From Haloferax marinisediminis (GTDB lineage Archaea; Halobacteriota; Halobacteria; Halobacteriales; Haloferacaceae), in contig NZ_WKJP01000001.1 of the NCBI RefSeq assembly GCF_009674585.1, forward strand, positions 2,724,701 to 2,788,700: a DNA stretch of 64,000 bases, in the 5' to 3' direction. Position numbers and translations under genes: made by a program. Below are positions 53,046 through 61,968 of the stretch, in pieces. Numbering within the stretch: the stretch's first letter is position 1; each line of letters starts with the position of its first letter. The notes beneath the pieces were generated by a model. It did not search any database. It saw only the letters and a program-made list of their open reading frames with translations, and had not been told where the DNA came from.

Positions 53046-54230
53046 TCAGATGTCGCCAGTGAGCGCTTCGAAGATGTCCTCGATGAGTTCGTCACGGGCG
53101 ATACCGTTCCCGTTTCCACCGTCGGCGACGGTGTCGGGGCGGAGAATCTGGCCGCCACCCATGCGAGCGTGCCCACCAGCGCTTGAACCACGATAGTCAG
53201 TCAACGCCGCTTCGAGGGTTCGACCCATGTGGACCCGGTCGTCGCGAGAGCGACCCGAGAGGTAGACGTTGCCGTCGCGTTCGCCGCAGACGACGGCCGC
53301 CGTGACGCCTTCGAGTTGGATGAGTTCGTCTGCCGCCTGTGGGATGGCGTCGACGTTCGAGAGCGTCCCGATGTCGGCGACGGCGAACGGACCGCGCACG
53401 TCGCGGCCGGCGATTGCCCGGGCCTTCGCTTCGAGCACTTCGCGAGAGACTTCGGGGTTGGCGATGCGGTCTAAGTGGTCTTCGTTGACGCCGGGGAAGA
53501 GATAGCCAGCAGCGTCGAAGTCGGCCGACGAACACCCGGCAGTCAGATGTTTCGTGTCCGTGAGAATCCCGTAGACGAGGCCCGTCGCGACCTGCGAGGG
53601 CACGGTGTACGTCGAGTTCACCTCGCTGGCGTGCATGTCCGGCGGGACGGGTTTCGCACCTACGTCGCGGAAGTACTCCGCGATGATGCTCGAACACGCG
53701 CCGTAGTCGGTTCGGACGTCGGTGAAGGCCTCACCCGTCCCGTCTCCGGGGTGATGGTCGACGACGGCGTACGGGAGGACGCCTTCCGCCCCCGCGAACC
53801 CGCGCGGGGTGTTGTGGTCGACGAGGACAACCGCCTCGGCGGCGAGGTCGCTCACGTGGTCGATAGCGTCTAAATCGAGGTCGAGAACGGTCCGAAACGC
53901 GCGGTTTTCTTGATGTCGAATCTGCCCAGCGAACTGAATCGTCGGTTTCGTGCCGACCTGTTCGGCGAGACAGGCGACCCCAATCGCGGCCGCCATCGCG
54001 TCGGGGTCGGGGTTCGGATGCATGAGGACGGCGACTTCGTCGACGTCTTCGAGTGCTTCGGCGAAGCGCGCGCCCATCGGGCGTTTGAATCGAATCGCAG
54101 CATAAATCGCGAGCGCGAGGGTGCCGAGGCCGACGACGATCGCCGCTGCCATCTCCGGGTGAGTGCTGACGAACGAGCCCACTGACTCGAACACCTCACC
54201 GGAGTCGAACTGCCCCACCGAACCAACCAT
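53046..54230 (-). CDS. membrane-anchored DHH/DHHA1 phosphoesterase
   Basis: A 394-residue protein. An N-terminal helix (about 26-46, AAAIVVGLGTLALAIYAAI) anchors a DHH domain with MHPNPDPDAMAAAIG (DxD), VVLVDHN and AVVDHHPGDG, followed by a DHHA1 domain ending SSAGGHARMGGGQI. This set is seen in nanoRNases/pAp phosphatases and in c-di-AMP phosphodiesterases of the GdpP type, which are also membrane-anchored. No PAS or GGDEF-like domain precedes it. A c-di-AMP or oligonucleotide role is an inference. ATG 54230 is used. Confidence 0.88.
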   Translation of the reverse strand: MVGSVGQFDSGEVFESVGSFVSTHPEMAAAIVVGLGTLALAIYAAIRFKRPMGARFAEALEDVDEVAVLMHPNPDPDAMAAAIGVACLAEQVGTKPTIQFAGQIRHQENRAFRTVLDLDLDAIDHVSDLAAEAVVLVDHNTPRGFAGAEGVLPYAVVDHHPGDGTGEAFTDVRTDYGACSSIIAEYFRDVGAKPVPPDMHASEVNSTYTVPSQVATGLVYGILTDTKHLTAGCSSADFDAAGYLFPGVNEDHLDRIANPEVSREVLEAKARAIAGRDVRGPFAVADIGTLSNVDAIPQAADELIQLEGVTAAVVCGERDGNVYLSGRSRDDRVHMGRTLEAALTDYRGSSAGGHARMGGGQILRPDTVADGGNGNGIARDELIEDIFEALTGDI

Positions 54231-54331
54231 ACACAACACGACCGAGGCAGATGGTATGAATATTCCCCCTAATCGACCGTTCTCGATTGACAGAATGTGT
54301 GACCCCTAGACCTCTCGGGTCACAAAGACGC

Positions 54332-55228
54332 TCACGAGAGAGTCGCCCGATAGCCGTCGATTGCCGCTTGGTAACCCTCTCGATACGTCGGATAGTTGAA
54401 CTCATATCCGAGTTCGTGGAGGGAGTCGTTTGAGCAACGTTTGCTCGTCAAAATGCGGCGCCGGGCCGCCTCCGAGAGGTCGCCCGCGTCTAGTCGTTCC
54501 TGTTTCGACCGCTTTTCTGGACGTGGCACGCCGCACTCGTCGGCGAGCCAATCGGCGAACTCGTGTTTCGAGACCGGTTCGTCGTCGACGACGAGGACAG
54601 TGTCGTCGCGTGCGCGGTCTGCTTCGAGGAAGAACGCGACGGCACCCGCAGCGTCGTCGCGGTGGACCATGTTGAGATAGCCTTCAGTGACCGGGCCATC
54701 GAGATAGCGTTCGAGACGGTAGCGGTCTGGGCCGTAGAGACCCGCGAATCGTGCGACTGTTCCCTCGATTCCCTGCTCTGCGGCGTACTCGCGCGCGACT
54801 CGTTCCGCCTCGGCCAGCACACGTGTCTTGTCGGTCGTCGGGTCCAGCGGTGTCGATTCGTCGACGAAGGCACCACCGTGGTCGCCGTAGACACCCGTGC
54901 TCGACGTGTAGACGAGTCGTTCCGGCGGGGTGTCGCGTGCGGCGAAGTGGTCGATTGCCGTCCGCAGTCCCTCGACGAAGACTTCTCGGGCGGCATCGGC
55001 ACCACGACCACCAGAACTCGCCGCGAACACGACGTGGTCGACGTCTGGAATCGCTTCGAGGCTTTCGGCGTCGGTTACGTCGGCCCGTACCGCTTCGGAA
55101 CCAGTTTCGGAAACGGCGTCGAGGCCGGCGTCAGACCGTCGGACTCCCCAGACGTCGTGTCCGTCTGCGACGAGTCGCCGAGCGAGTTCGAGGCCGACGT
55201 ACCCACACCCGAGGATTGCGACTCTCAT
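54332..55228 (-). CDS. NAD(P)-dependent epimerase/SDR-type protein (YeeZ-like)
   Basis: A 298-residue extended-SDR-like protein. The Rossmann motif is VAILGCGYVGLELARRLVADGHDV. VYTSSTGVYGDHGGAF retains the S-T-G-V-Y-G stretch, but no YxxxK catalytic pair is evident, as in YeeZ-type members. The C-terminal LVVDDEPVSKHEFADWLADE and RCSNDSLHELGYEFNYPTYREG match nucleoside-sugar-epimerase-like proteins. Its start overlaps the upstream DUF5791-type stop by 4 nt (55225-55228). Confidence 0.88.
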   Translation of the reverse strand: MRVAILGCGYVGLELARRLVADGHDVWGVRRSDAGLDAVSETGSEAVRADVTDAESLEAIPDVDHVVFAASSGGRGADAAREVFVEGLRTAIDHFAARDTPPERLVYTSSTGVYGDHGGAFVDESTPLDPTTDKTRVLAEAERVAREYAAEQGIEGTVARFAGLYGPDRYRLERYLDGPVTEGYLNMVHRDDAAGAVAFFLEADRARDDTVLVVDDEPVSKHEFADWLADECGVPRPEKRSKQERLDAGDLSEAARRRILTSKRCSNDSLHELGYEFNYPTYREGYQAAIDGYRATLS

Positions 55229-55644
55229 CGCTCGTTTCGGACGGCGATGGCGTGGTGGATGGCAGCGAGTTCGTCGAGTGTCGCCGGCGTTCGACCCTCG
55301 ATGGCCTGTTGAATCTCCTGTCCGGACAGGTCGAGGTCGACCTCTGCGGCGAGTGTGTCCACGTCGAGAATTCCGGTCGTCATGCCCATGAGGAGGTGGT
55401 CACGGAACTCCCAGACGATGGCGTCGGCATCCGGATTCTCGTCGGCGAGTGCCAGAATCGCGGCGGCCTGTTCGAGCGTCAACTCCAGCACGTCGTTCGT
55501 GAGGTGGTCTTCGGACACGTCGGCGGCGTCGGCGGCGACATCCGCTCCCGCGGTGTCGACTACGGCGCGGAGTTCGTCCTCGTAGGCGGCCCGAAGTTCG
55601 TCCGGAGACACAGTGCCGGGTTGCGCGACGGCGTCGTACAACAT
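55225..55644 (-). CDS. DUF5791-type conserved protein
   Basis: A 139-residue acidic protein of helical character: MLYDAVAQPGTVSPDELRAAYEDELRAVVDTAG, VLELTLEQAAAILALADENPDADAIVWEFRDHLLMGMTTGILD and a C-terminal TPATLDELAAIHHAIAVRNER. I believe it matches haloarchaeal DUF5791, without known function. Its stop overlaps the start of the epimerase gene (ATGA), so the two are translationally coupled. The upstream sequence contains a short TATA-like atata. Confidence 0.85.
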   Translation of the reverse strand: MLYDAVAQPGTVSPDELRAAYEDELRAVVDTAGADVAADAADVSEDHLTNDVLELTLEQAAAILALADENPDADAIVWEFRDHLLMGMTTGILDVDTLAAEVDLDLSGQEIQQAIEGRTPATLDELAAIHHAIAVRNER

Positions 55645-55680
55645 ATACCGGGGGTGGGTATGCTGGCGGCAAAACGGTTG

Positions 55681-55941
55681 TCACTCGGCACGAATCGTGC
55701 CACGAGCGATGTCGAGCGAGGAGTACACGGAAGCACGCGGGTCAGGGTGCACGGCAGTCGGCAGGGACAGTACATCCTGCACCACCCTCCCATCCGGCCG
55801 ACCGTTCGTCGGCGTCGCCGTCGACGTCTCCCGACGGTTCCCGATGGCCGCGTCGTCTTCGAGCGAGGAGATATCGGCGTCCGTCCGGTCGGCAGTCTGG
55901 GAGAAGTCGTCGGTCTGCTCGTAGGGAGTTCCGTGCGTCAT
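55681..55941 (-). CDS. small hypothetical disordered protein
   Basis: An 86-residue reading frame from ATG 55941. The N-terminal half is acidic and Thr-rich (TPYEQTDDFSQTADRTDADISSLEDDAA), and the C-terminal half has SVYSSLDIARGTIRAE. No domain is recognised. It lies on the minus strand between the DUF5791-type gene and the divergent cetZ, with 36 nt to the former. The acidic composition and clean start support coding, but conservation cannot be judged here. Confidence 0.45.
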   Translation of the reverse strand: MTHGTPYEQTDDFSQTADRTDADISSLEDDAAIGNRRETSTATPTNGRPDGRVVQDVLSLPTAVHPDPRASVYSSLDIARGTIRAE

Positions 55942-56056
55942 AGCCCCGATTGGTCCCGTCTTCCTACATAAACGTCCGCTGGCAAAATCGAGTGACTCAC
56001 CGCCGGTACCCACTTCGTGGGGAACGTTCAAGACACGTCCCAGAGTGGTTTGGCCC

Positions 56057-57139
56057 ATGAAGACCGTCCTGATTGGTGTGGGTCAAGCCGGTGGAAAACT
56101 CGCTGCCGCTCTCCAGTCGTTCGACCAGCAGATGGGTTTCGGTGCCGTCCTCGGTGCCGTCGGGGTGAACACCGCGAAGACCGACCTCCAGTCGCTTCCC
56201 TTCGAGACCGTCCTCATCGGCCAAGACCGTGTCAACGGACACGGCGTCGGCGGCGACAACGAACTCGGTGCCGAGGTGATGGACGCCGACAAGACCGAAG
56301 TCATGTCGGCACTCGACGGCCGTGTCACGGCCGAGACCGAGTCGATATTCGTCGTCGCGGGCCTCGGTGGTGGGTCGGGGTCCGGTGGCGCACCCGTCCT
56401 CGCAAAGGCACTCAGACGCGTCTACGATGTTCCTGTCTACGTACTCGGAATCCTCCCGGGAGAGGACGAAGGCGCGATGTATCAGGTGAACGCCGGTCGC
56501 TCGCTCAAAACCGTCGCACGCGAGGCCGACGCCGTCCTCCTCGTCGACAACGATGCCTTCCGGTCGTCCGGTGAGTCGATGAGCGAAGGGTTCGACGCCA
56601 TCAACGACGCGATCGCACGGCGCGTCGGCCTCCTCCTCGCGGCGGGTGAGGCAGTCGAAGGCGTCGGCGAGAGCGTCGTCGATAGCTCCGAGGTAATCAA
56701 CACACTCCGAGCCGGGGGAATCGCGGCACTCGGCTACGCGAGCGCCGAAGCCTCAGACGTCGCAGAAGAGAACATCAACGCCGTGATGAGCACGACCCGT
56801 CGGTCTCTCCTGACAGGGACCAGCCTTCCGGATGCGAGCGACGCTGACTCAGCACTCGTCATCATCGCCGGGAAGCCGGACACCATCCCTCGGAAAGGTG
56901 TCGAACGCGCCCGTCGCTGGGTCGAAGACGAGACTGGAAGCATGCAGGTCCGCGGCGGCGACTTCCCGCTAGAGAGCGGTCGTCTCGCCTCGCTGGTCCT
57001 CCTCGGCGGCGTCGAACGCTCGGGGCGCGTCGAGTCGTTCATGGAACGTGCTCGCGCGGCTATCGAGGAAGCCGAGACCGAAGAGCGAGAAGACCCGAAC
57101 GAGCTGTGGCACAACGACGAGTTGGAGGACTTGCTGTAA
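56057..57139 (+). CDS. cetZ: CetZ-family tubulin-like cytoskeletal GTPase
   Basis: A 360-residue tubulin/FtsZ superfamily protein of the haloarchaeal CetZ group. It starts MKTVLIGVGQAGGKLAAAL, has GVGGDNELGAEVM, the tubulin GTP-binding signature GLGGGSGSGGAP (about 100-111), YVLGILPGEDEGAMYQVNA and SESMSEGFDAINDAIARRVGLLL. CetZ proteins control cell shape and motility in Haloferax rather than division. Gene context suggests CetZ2, which I recall as HVO_0745, but paralogue assignment needs an alignment. ATG 56057 is preferred over 56045. Confidence 0.93.
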   Translation: MKTVLIGVGQAGGKLAAALQSFDQQMGFGAVLGAVGVNTAKTDLQSLPFETVLIGQDRVNGHGVGGDNELGAEVMDADKTEVMSALDGRVTAETESIFVVAGLGGGSGSGGAPVLAKALRRVYDVPVYVLGILPGEDEGAMYQVNAGRSLKTVAREADAVLLVDNDAFRSSGESMSEGFDAINDAIARRVGLLLAAGEAVEGVGESVVDSSEVINTLRAGGIAALGYASAEASDVAEENINAVMSTTRRSLLTGTSLPDASDADSALVIIAGKPDTIPRKGVERARRWVEDETGSMQVRGGDFPLESGRLASLVLLGGVERSGRVESFMERARAAIEEAETEEREDPNELWHNDELEDLL

Positions 57140-57217
57140 GCGAGCGCTGATGCGCTAAAATCGAACCCAGAACGAGAAGAATCCGACCAGTGCGACACAG
57201 AACGCACCGGGCCGAGG

Positions 57218-57230
57218 TGTTTTTTCGACC
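57218..57230. terminator. T-rich stretch between convergent cetZ and phosphodiesterase
   Basis: The sequence tgttttttcg contains a six-T run (57220-57225) about 80 nt after the cetZ stop and 28 nt before the convergent gene's stop. It could terminate cetZ transcription on the + strand. No strong hairpin is present. Confidence 0.45.
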
Positions 57231-57257
57231 TACGAACGTCGCGTTACCGACCGTCGC

Positions 57258-58607
57258 TTACTGGTGGATGAGACTCGCACCGTCGAGTTCGGTGCGGGCG
57301 TAGTCGATTTCCATGAGGTCGAGGATGGTCGGCGCGATGTCGTAGAGGTCGGCGTCTTCGATCTCCGCGTCGGGGTCGTCGATGTAGAGCGTCGCGTTGT
57401 CGAACGAGTGCATCCCGTTGCGTGGACCGGTGCCGAACACTTCGTCGTGACCTTTGAAGCCAGACTTCAGGTCGAAGCCGTGGTTCGGGATGACGACGAG
57501 GTCCGGGGCGATGTCGTCGTGGTTGCCGCGGAACGCTTCTTCCTTGACGACGACGCGCTCTGCGACTTTCTTGCCGTCCGGTCCTTCGAGCGCTTCGAGT
57601 TCGTCTTTCAGTTCGTCGCGGACTTGTTCGTACTCGTCTTGCGGGACAGAGCCACGAGGTTCGCGGCCTTCGAGGTTGATGAAGAATCGACCGGGGATGA
57701 GCGAGTATGCTTTCGACTCTTCGGCGATGTCGGACAGCGAGTCGTGGTCCTCACTCTCGTAGGAGAGCCAGCCTTCCTGTTCGAGCCACGTGTTGCAGTG
57801 GACCTCGTAGTCGAGCGAAGTGAAGCCGTGGTCGGAGGCGACGACGAGGGTCACGTCCTCGGGGAGGATGTCACGGATGTTGCCGATGTACTCGTCGACT
57901 TTGCGGTAGAACTCGACGAAGGCGTCTTTGTTCTTCCCGTCGCGTTCGTAGTCTTTGAACAGGAAGTGGTTGACCCGGTCGGTCGTCATGAACACGCCAA
58001 AGAAGAGGTCCCAGTCGTCTTTCTTGAGATAGTGCGTGAAGGCCTCGTAGCGCTTGTCGAGCGTCTCGTGGGCATCTTGCATGAACGCCGACTTGTCGTC
58101 GTCGTGGCCGAGTTTCGCGTTCACGTCGATTTTGTAGCCCATCTGTTGGAGGTGGTCGCGGAAGTCGTCGGGATAGGCGGCCTTGTCGACACCGGGCGAG
58201 AGGAAGCCGGAGACCATTCGCTGGACGTTTCGCTGCGGCGGGAACGTCACGGGGACGTTCATCACCGTCGCTTTCCGACCAGCGTCGGTCACGCGGTCCC
58301 AGACACGCGTCGCCTGCACGTCACGCCCCATCGGGACGTACGTGTCGTACGAGCCAACTTCACGGTCTTGGAACCCGTAGACGCCAGTCTCACCGGGGTT
58401 GACACCTGTCGTGAGTGCCGGCCAACACGCGCTGGATTCCGGTGGGACGATGCTGTCGATAGAACCTGCTGCACCATCGTCTGCGAGTTCCGCGACGTTC
58501 GGGAACTCCTCGGGATGCTCAGAGAGGAGACTAAATGGCACCCCGTCGATGCCGATGAAGGCGACGCGGGGGTGGTCCTTGCCGCGGAGTCGGTCGAACA
58601 AACCCAT
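57258..58607 (-). CDS. alkaline-phosphatase-superfamily nucleotide phosphodiesterase
   Basis: A 449-residue type I phosphodiesterase/nucleotide pyrophosphatase. FIGIDGVPFSLLSEHPE (metal-binding Asp) and PPESSACWPALTTGVNPGETGVYGF (nucleophile region) are near the N-terminus. MTTDRVNHFLFKDYERDGKN, VVASDHGFTSLDYEVHCNTWL (DHG with metal ligands) and FGTGPRNGMHSFDNATLYI complete the catalytic set. No signal peptide, so it is cytoplasmic. Similar haloarchaeal proteins are annotated as phosphoglycerate-mutase-like or sulfatase-like; the natural substrate is unknown. Confidence 0.9.
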   Translation of the reverse strand: MGLFDRLRGKDHPRVAFIGIDGVPFSLLSEHPEEFPNVAELADDGAAGSIDSIVPPESSACWPALTTGVNPGETGVYGFQDREVGSYDTYVPMGRDVQATRVWDRVTDAGRKATVMNVPVTFPPQRNVQRMVSGFLSPGVDKAAYPDDFRDHLQQMGYKIDVNAKLGHDDDKSAFMQDAHETLDKRYEAFTHYLKKDDWDLFFGVFMTTDRVNHFLFKDYERDGKNKDAFVEFYRKVDEYIGNIRDILPEDVTLVVASDHGFTSLDYEVHCNTWLEQEGWLSYESEDHDSLSDIAEESKAYSLIPGRFFINLEGREPRGSVPQDEYEQVRDELKDELEALEGPDGKKVAERVVVKEEAFRGNHDDIAPDLVVIPNHGFDLKSGFKGHDEVFGTGPRNGMHSFDNATLYIDDPDAEIEDADLYDIAPTILDLMEIDYARTELDGASLIHQ

Positions 58608-58775
58608 ACCTCACGGTACCAAAGAGAACCATAAGAAGGTTCGTCTCTGTACGCGAGTTTGCGCCGATAGACGACGGATACCCGCGACTGTCCGAGGTAG
58701 CGGCGAGATTCACCGTCCGGGACGCAAAGAACGTGAACTGAGGGAACGAGACGGGTCGCCCGACCCCTTCGATGG

Positions 58776-59618
58776 TCAGGCCCGCGGTGACCCGCGGCTT
58801 CTGAGTGGCCGTTCTGCCGAGGCAGACGTCCGCCCGCTCACGCGGAGTTCGCTCACCACGACGAAGGCCAGTCCCCACAGGACGAGCGCGATGGCCCACA
58901 TCATATCCACACTCGACACCTGTGTCGGGAACACGAGTGAGACTGCGCCGAAGTAGACTGCGAGACCAGCGGTCAACCACGCGACGAAGCGGTGGCCCGG
59001 TGCACCCCCGGCGGCGATGAGGCCGAGAATGAGCAGTCCGACCGACATCGTCGTCATCTCCATGTAGTGACCAGCCATGGCGTGAATGTCACCCGAACTC
59101 TGGAGTGTGAACTGGTTCACCGCGAACGCGAGAACGGGAAGTGCCGCCACGGCGACGAGGCCGAGAAGCGCCGGACTGTAGTCGTCACCGAGCGAGATGA
59201 CTTTGCGGCCGGCAGGGTGGAAGAGCGTCATGAGGCCCGTCAGTACGAAGAATGGGACGACCTCTTCGACTGGCCCACCACCGACGATGGTCCCGAGGAG
59301 GACGAGCGTCGTCACGAGGAACGCGACTTGCATGAGTGCGACCCGCTTGAGCGGGCGGTACAGTTGACTCGCTACACTGAGGATGATTATCCAGACGTTC
59401 GCCGCGATGACCATCAGGTGAAGTCTGTGCTCTGCGAGGACGTCACCACCTGCCCCCCACCCAGTGATAGCGAACGCGAGTAGTTCAGAGATGAACGCTG
59501 CCGCCATTCCGAGCGTCACCAGTGTGAGGAGGTAGAACGCGTACAGCCGAGCGCGTTTGAACGTCGTCGGTGTCGATTCTTCGTGCTCGCCAGTATGCGT
59601 CGTGGTATCAGTAGACAT
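58776..59618 (-). CDS. polytopic membrane protein with intramembrane histidines
   Basis: A 280-residue protein with about eight membrane helices. Several His lie in or near helices: AEHRLHLMVIAANVW, TLFHPAGRKV, SSGDIHAMAGHYMEMTTMSVG and GAPGHRFVAW. The His pattern (H..H in a helix, then H...H) could ligate a heme or copper, but no known family pattern is certain. The N-terminus is Thr/His-rich and the C-terminus Arg/Ser-rich. It stands alone, 168 nt before the phosphodiesterase start. Function unknown. Confidence 0.72.
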   Translation of the reverse strand: MSTDTTTHTGEHEESTPTTFKRARLYAFYLLTLVTLGMAAAFISELLAFAITGWGAGGDVLAEHRLHLMVIAANVWIIILSVASQLYRPLKRVALMQVAFLVTTLVLLGTIVGGGPVEEVVPFFVLTGLMTLFHPAGRKVISLGDDYSPALLGLVAVAALPVLAFAVNQFTLQSSGDIHAMAGHYMEMTTMSVGLLILGLIAAGGAPGHRFVAWLTAGLAVYFGAVSLVFPTQVSSVDMMWAIALVLWGLAFVVVSELRVSGRTSASAERPLRSRGSPRA

Positions 59619-59782
59619 GCTTACAAGAGAAGTACGCGAGAGTACGAGATAACCGTTTTTCGCGATTTTCAGACGTATTTACTGGATTATCCGTGGACAC
59701 GACCGGCGGGCGTCGATCGTACAGACGCGTCACGAGCGGACGGGGCGAAGGAGCGAAGTGTCGTGCGGGATAACGTCAGAGC

Positions 59783-60223
59783 GTGAAGGAGTTCGAGCGC
59801 AAGCAACTCTTGGAACGCGTCAATCGGGAGGGGGCGACGGTCGGCGTCCAGATTCCCGAGCGAATCGAGGTCCAAGGTGAGCAGATAGACCTCAAGGAGT
59901 TCGTTTTCGAGATAAAGCGCCGCGACACCATCCCGGCGGGCGAGCGCGAGCGAGTCGACCAGGCGAAGCGAAACCTTCGCCGCGAGCGCATCGAACGGCT
60001 CAAACCCATCGAAGACGGCGAGATAAGCTACGATGAGGGCAGACGACTCGTCGACGACATCATCGGCATCGACCGGGCACTGAACGCCCTCGAACAACTC
60101 CGTCCCACCGACCTCGAACAGGAGGCAAAACTCCAGAACGCGGCCGACCAGAAACGCTGGATGAACTTCTTGAAGAAGGCGCTCGGCCGCGATAGTGGCA
60201 AGAGCAAACGGGGTGGCCGATGA
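59783..60223 (+). CDS. DUF5788-type conserved protein
   Basis: A 146-residue, highly charged protein starting at GTG 59783: MKEFERKQLLERVNREGATVGVQIPERIEVQGEQIDLKEFVFEIKRR, then a long helical region (ERERVDQAKRNLRRERIERLKPI, YDEGRRLVDDIIGIDRALNALEQL) and a basic tail. I believe it matches DUF5788, function unknown. Its stop overlaps the PolX start by 4 nt (ATGA, 60220-60223), so the two are expected to be made together. Confidence 0.85.
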   Translation: MKEFERKQLLERVNREGATVGVQIPERIEVQGEQIDLKEFVFEIKRRDTIPAGERERVDQAKRNLRRERIERLKPIEDGEISYDEGRRLVDDIIGIDRALNALEQLRPTDLEQEAKLQNAADQKRWMNFLKKALGRDSGKSKRGGR

Positions 60224-61968
60224 GTCGCAACGACGAGATTGCGACACTCCTCGAAGAGTTCGCCGACCTGCTCGACGCGAAGGACGTCGCGTACAAGCCG
60301 TCGAGTTACCGCCGCGCCGCGGAGAACGTCCGCGAGTACCCAGAACCGGTCGAAGAACTCGCCGAAGACGGCGAAGACGCCGTCAAAGAGATAAACCGCG
60401 TCGGCGACGCCATCGCGTCGAAAATCGTCGAGTACGTCCAGACGGGCCACATCGAGGAGTTAGACGAGCTTCGAGCGGAGTTGCCGGTCGACATGGCCGG
60501 CATGACGAGCGTCGAAGGCGTCGGTCCGAAGACCGTCGGGAAGCTCTACGAAGCCCTCGGCATCACCGACCTCGACGAGTTAGCGGCCGCCGCCCGCGAC
60601 GGCCAGATTCAGGAGGTCAAAGGCTTCGGTGCGAAGACCGAGGCGAACATCCTCGACGGTATCGAGTTCGCCCGCGAGGCAACCGGCCGAGAACTCCTCG
60701 GCAAGGCACGACCCGTCGCAGACGACCTGTTGGCGTACCTCGGCGAACACGACGCTGTCGGCCGGGCCGAACCCGCCGGGTCGATGCGGCGATGGCGCGA
60801 GACAGTCGGTGACATCGACATCCTCGTCGACAGTGACGATGCAGCGTCGGTCATCGACCACTTCCTCGCGTGGGACCAGGTCAGCGACACCATCGAAGCA
60901 GGCGCGCAGAAGGCGAGCGTCCGCGTCAACGCGATGCGGGTCGACCTCCGCGTCGTCACTCCGTCTGAGTACGGCGCCGCCCTCCAGTACTTCACCGGGA
61001 GCAAAGACCACAACGTCCACCTCCGGAACATCGCTATCGACCGCGGTCTGAAGATGAACGAGTACGGCATGTTCGACATCTCCGACGTGGACGACCCAGA
61101 CGGCGGGCCACGGGTTGGCGAACGCGTCGCCGGCGAGACTGAAGAGTCGATGTACGCCGCCCTCGACTTGCCGCTCATCACGCCGGAGATGCGCGAAGAC
61201 ACTGGAGAGATAGAAGCCGCCACGGAAGGCTCACTCCCTGACCTCATCGAAGATGGAGAGATTCGTGGCGACCTCCACACGCACACGAACTGGTCCGACG
61301 GCGACAACACCATCGCGGAGATGGTCGCCGCGGCCGAAGAGCGAGGCTACGACTACCACGTCGTCTCAGACCACGCGACGGGGCCGGGGATGGTCGGTGG
61401 CGTCGGCGTCGAAGACGACGAGTTGCTCGAACAGATAGACGAAGTCCGCGCTGTCGCCGAGGACGCCAATATCACCGTCTTCACCGGCGTGGAGGCGAAC
61501 ATCGACGCCGAAGGCGGTCTCTCGGTCGCCGACGACGTCCTCGACCAACTCGACGTGGTCGTGGCCTCGCCCCACAGCGCACTCGACCAAGAACGTGAAC
61601 CTGCCACTGAGCGCCTCGTTCGCGCGATGGAACATCCCGCAGTCGACGTGCTCGGCCACCCGACCGGTCGCCTCATCAACCGGCGTCCGGGACTCCAACT
61701 CGACTATCACCGACTGGCCGAAGCGGCCGTGGAGAACGGCGTCGCACTCGAACTCAACGCGAGTCCGTACCGACTCGACCTGAACGGCGAAGCCCTCAAA
61801 ACCGCCGTCGAAGCGGGTGCGACCATCGCCATCGACACCGACGCTCATCGACCTGCCGAACTCGACCACGCTCGCTACGGCGTCCACACGGCACGACGCG
61901 GGTGGGTCGAGACGGCCGACGTGCTGAACACGTGGCCGGTCGACGAACTCACAGACTTCCTGCATTGA
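60220..61968 (+). CDS. polX: family X DNA polymerase with PHP domain (PolX)
   Basis: A 582-residue DNA polymerase/3'-5' exonuclease for base-excision repair. N-terminal helical and HhH regions contain VEGVGPKTVGKLYEALGI and VKGFGAKTEANIL. The polymerase palm is GSMRRWRETVGDIDILVD (two catalytic Asp near 196-202), with DLRVVTPSEYGAALQYFTGSKDHN. The C-terminal PHP nuclease domain (about 345-582) has GDLHTHTNWSDGDN, VSDHATGP, ASPHSALDQ, HPTGRL and IDTDAHRPAEL. It overlaps the DUF5788 gene before it and the Mut7-C gene after it. Confidence 0.95.
   Translation: MSRNDEIATLLEEFADLLDAKDVAYKPSSYRRAAENVREYPEPVEELAEDGEDAVKEINRVGDAIASKIVEYVQTGHIEELDELRAELPVDMAGMTSVEGVGPKTVGKLYEALGITDLDELAAAARDGQIQEVKGFGAKTEANILDGIEFAREATGRELLGKARPVADDLLAYLGEHDAVGRAEPAGSMRRWRETVGDIDILVDSDDAASVIDHFLAWDQVSDTIEAGAQKASVRVNAMRVDLRVVTPSEYGAALQYFTGSKDHNVHLRNIAIDRGLKMNEYGMFDISDVDDPDGGPRVGERVAGETEESMYAALDLPLITPEMREDTGEIEAATEGSLPDLIEDGEIRGDLHTHTNWSDGDNTIAEMVAAAEERGYDYHVVSDHATGPGMVGGVGVEDDELLEQIDEVRAVAEDANITVFTGVEANIDAEGGLSVADDVLDQLDVVVASPHSALDQEREPATERLVRAMEHPAVDVLGHPTGRLINRRPGLQLDYHRLAEAAVENGVALELNASPYRLDLNGEALKTAVEAGATIAIDTDAHRPAELDHARYGVHTARRGWVETADVLNTWPVDELTDFLH

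Noticed and set aside
57264..58634. 456-residue + strand frame opposite the phosphodiesterase
   Set aside because: Antisense shadow; the minus-strand gene has complete catalytic motifs.
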